The position numbers and the translations under genes were made by a program. 64,000 nucleotides of DNA. Origin: Trichomonas vaginalis G3. Taxonomy: Eukaryota > Parabasalia > Trichomonadida > Trichomonadidae. Below are positions 62,648 through 64,000 of this stretch, piece after piece. The notes under the pieces were generated by a model, which searched no databases, had not been told where the DNA came from, and worked only from the letters and a program-made list of their open reading frames with translations. How positions within the stretch are numbered: position 1 is the first letter of the stretch; each line of letters opens with the position of its first letter. The DNA lies in contig NC_067207.1 in NCBI RefSeq assembly GCF_026262505.1, forward strand, positions 28,178,082-28,242,081, written 5' to 3'.

Positions 62648-63922
62648 ATGATTAAACAACAGCAACCACAACAACTTAAGGCACAAAGCACTCAGGTCCT
62701 TCAGACCATTACATACGCCATATATGCATATAATTCGAAGACGGCAGAACAAACGCAAAGGTTGAAATATGGAGATTTGGAGATAGTATTGAAAAATGAC
62801 CATTTCGAATTCGTTTGCAAAGGTGGTGCAGTGATATCAAATATAAAAGAAATTTTATTTCTGAATTCAAAAATTAAAGGAATAACGGATGATATAACAT
62901 CAATTCCACCAGAAGAACAGAGATATTACGCATTAAATGCATTTCCTAAAGTTTTGAAGATTGGAAGATTTAATTTAAATGAGGAATTCATAGAGGGTTT
63001 CCTAAATGACATAATGAAGAAAGCAGATAAGGAATATGTGGATAGTGAGTTAGAGAAGAAAGTAGATAAGGAATATGTGGATGAAAAAGATAATGAAATT
63101 AAAGAAATGGTTGAATGGTATCATGAATGGACATCAAAGATTTTTAAAACTAAAGCTGATACAGGATGGGTTTCAGGATGTTTAGACCTTAAAGCGGATA
63201 AAACTTATGTTAATGATGAGTTAGAGAAGAAAGCAGATAAGGAATATGTGGATAGTGAGTTAGAGAAGAAAGTAGATAAGGAATATGTGGATGAAAAAGA
63301 TAATGAAATTAAAGAAATGGTTGAATGGTATCATGAATGGACATCAAAGATTTTTAAAACTAAAGCTGATACAGGATGGGTTTCAGGATGTTTAGACCTT
63401 AAAGCGGATAAAACTTATGTGAATGAAAATTATGCAAAGAAGTCGGAAGTAAATGATGTGATTACAAGCATGAAAAATGAAATACTTCAAACATTATATC
63501 CTGTTGGTTCTATTTATACATCAATGAACTCAACAAATCCAGAAACAGTTCTGGGTTTTGGTGAATGGAAGCAGATTGTAGATAAATTCTTATACTGTGC
63601 TAGATATTCAAAGACGGCAGGAGGTTCGAAGAAAATTAAAGAAGCAAACCTTCCACCGCACACTCATACAGGAACTACAAACACAACAGGTAGTCATTCA
63701 CATTCAATAACAAAAAGAGGTTATACAAATCTTGCAGCAGGTTCGGATAGATGGGGAATGAATAGATATGATATCACAACTGACCCAGTAGATTCAAGCA
63801 CAGGTATTTTCTGTGGAACCGCAGGTAATCATTCACACACTTTCACAACAAATCCAACAGGCTTGGGTAAAGATTACATGCCACCATTTATGACTGTATT
63901 CGCATGGTACCGCGTTCATTGA
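62648..63922 (+). CDS. Fibre protein with phage tail-collar tip (E2)
   Basis: A 424-residue protein. The unique Gln-rich N-terminus (KQQQPQQLKAQ) and an anchor domain run to about 120. The shaft of ADKEYVD repeats includes a 70-residue block present twice, identical in DNA (63019-63228 and 63229-63426 approximately, period 210 bp). The collar-type tip has LYPVGSIYTSMNS, GFGEWKQIVDKF, LPPHTH and a DYMPPFMTVFAWYR ending. It is close to the E1 fibre through shaft and tip but not in the anchor. Likely the receptor-binding spike. Confidence 0.82.
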   Translation: MIKQQQPQQLKAQSTQVLQTITYAIYAYNSKTAEQTQRLKYGDLEIVLKNDHFEFVCKGGAVISNIKEILFLNSKIKGITDDITSIPPEEQRYYALNAFPKVLKIGRFNLNEEFIEGFLNDIMKKADKEYVDSELEKKVDKEYVDEKDNEIKEMVEWYHEWTSKIFKTKADTGWVSGCLDLKADKTYVNDELEKKADKEYVDSELEKKVDKEYVDEKDNEIKEMVEWYHEWTSKIFKTKADTGWVSGCLDLKADKTYVNENYAKKSEVNDVITSMKNEILQTLYPVGSIYTSMNSTNPETVLGFGEWKQIVDKFLYCARYSKTAGGSKKIKEANLPPHTHTGTTNTTGSHSHSITKRGYTNLAAGSDRWGMNRYDITTDPVDSSTGIFCGTAGNHSHTFTTNPTGLGKDYMPPFMTVFAWYRVH

Positions 63923-64000
63923 ATGTGCTTGAGCCCAGACTTTTGGGTCAAGGCTTACCGAATGAACTAAATATATTTTATGTCTGTAATTAATTAGGTA
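63923..64000. terminator. 3' flank of the fibre gene with hairpin-like repeat
   Basis: AGCCCAGAC...GGTCAAGGCT at 63932-63955 can pair imperfectly, just after the stop. It may mark the 3' end of the transcript. The rest is AT-rich. Confidence 0.35.

Larger units (their letters stand above)
56161..64000. mobile_element. Polinton/Maverick element E2 (right part outside window)
   Basis: A compact set of capsid-module genes: two pVI-like proteins, major capsid locus, packaging ATPase, several structural-type proteins and a fibre. Its left end probably lies near 56,160-56,250, where TGTCAC-like words repeat (TGTCACTATGTCACCATGTCAC). No polymerase or integrase is in view, so they should lie beyond 64,000 if present. 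It looks nearly whole over this span, with about one break, and so is younger than E1. Nearly every start is preceded by a TTTTTATTT-type tract and an AATAAATG-like context. Confidence 0.82.

Overview
The window is AT-rich, intron-poor eukaryotic DNA that looks like a trichomonad (parabasalid) genome, Trichomonas or Tritrichomonas. Four things point there: two Maverick/Polinton elements in 64 kb; a DUF3447-plus-ankyrin protein; a membrane-anchored GP63-like metalloprotease; and host genes with a TCAYTW-like initiator a few bases before the ATG. The species cannot be fixed from sequence alone.

Layout. Bases 1 to about 16,860 are most of a Polinton, here called E1. It carries a primase-helicase C-terminus, packaging ATPase, two KilA-N proteins (one with a GIY-YIG domain), a protein-primed DNA polymerase B locus, a retroviral-type integrase, a collar-tipped fibre, jelly-roll capsid candidates, pVI-like small proteins and an adenine-N6 DNA methyltransferase. 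It is partly decayed and its left end is outside the window. From 17 to 28 kb are host genes: an Mdm12-like SMP protein, an unknown 204-residue protein, a kinase-like protein, a PDI-like ER protein without CxxC, two beta-helix (Pmp-like) pseudogenes and an NPL4 homologue. From 28 to 42 kb is a repeat domain: a 1.1 kb TTAA-flanked inverted-repeat element, a cluster of about 19 near-perfect hairpins, an 812-bp-arm inverted repeat, and about 57 copies of a 133-bp satellite made of three hairpins, which ends inside an integrase-like fossil. From 43 to 49 kb are two type I surface proteins: a PL11 rhamnogalacturonan lyase, and a GP63-like protease with about 16 identical 9-residue stalk repeats. 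From 49 to 53.7 kb are tandem repeats, another hairpin cluster and a foldback element. At 53.7 to 55.9 kb is an ankyrin pseudogene. From about 56.2 kb to the right edge is a second, better preserved Polinton (E2): two pVI-like proteins, the major capsid locus, packaging ATPase, four unassigned or minor-capsid proteins and a fibre.

How it fits together. E1 and E2 are different lineages, with very diverged ATPases, yet their fibre shafts and tips are nearly the same. E1 pairs a Dam-like methylase with a set of covarying intergenic palindromes, four of which have GATC at their centre. The least explained feature is the hairpin family. Stems of about 20-28 bp with short loops, each with its own sequence, cluster at 16.9-18.3, 30.2-31.5, 31.8-33.9 and 50.9-51.6 kb, and one version has been amplified into the 133-bp satellite. 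Structured RNA or small-RNA precursors, or a foldback satellite, are the main readings.
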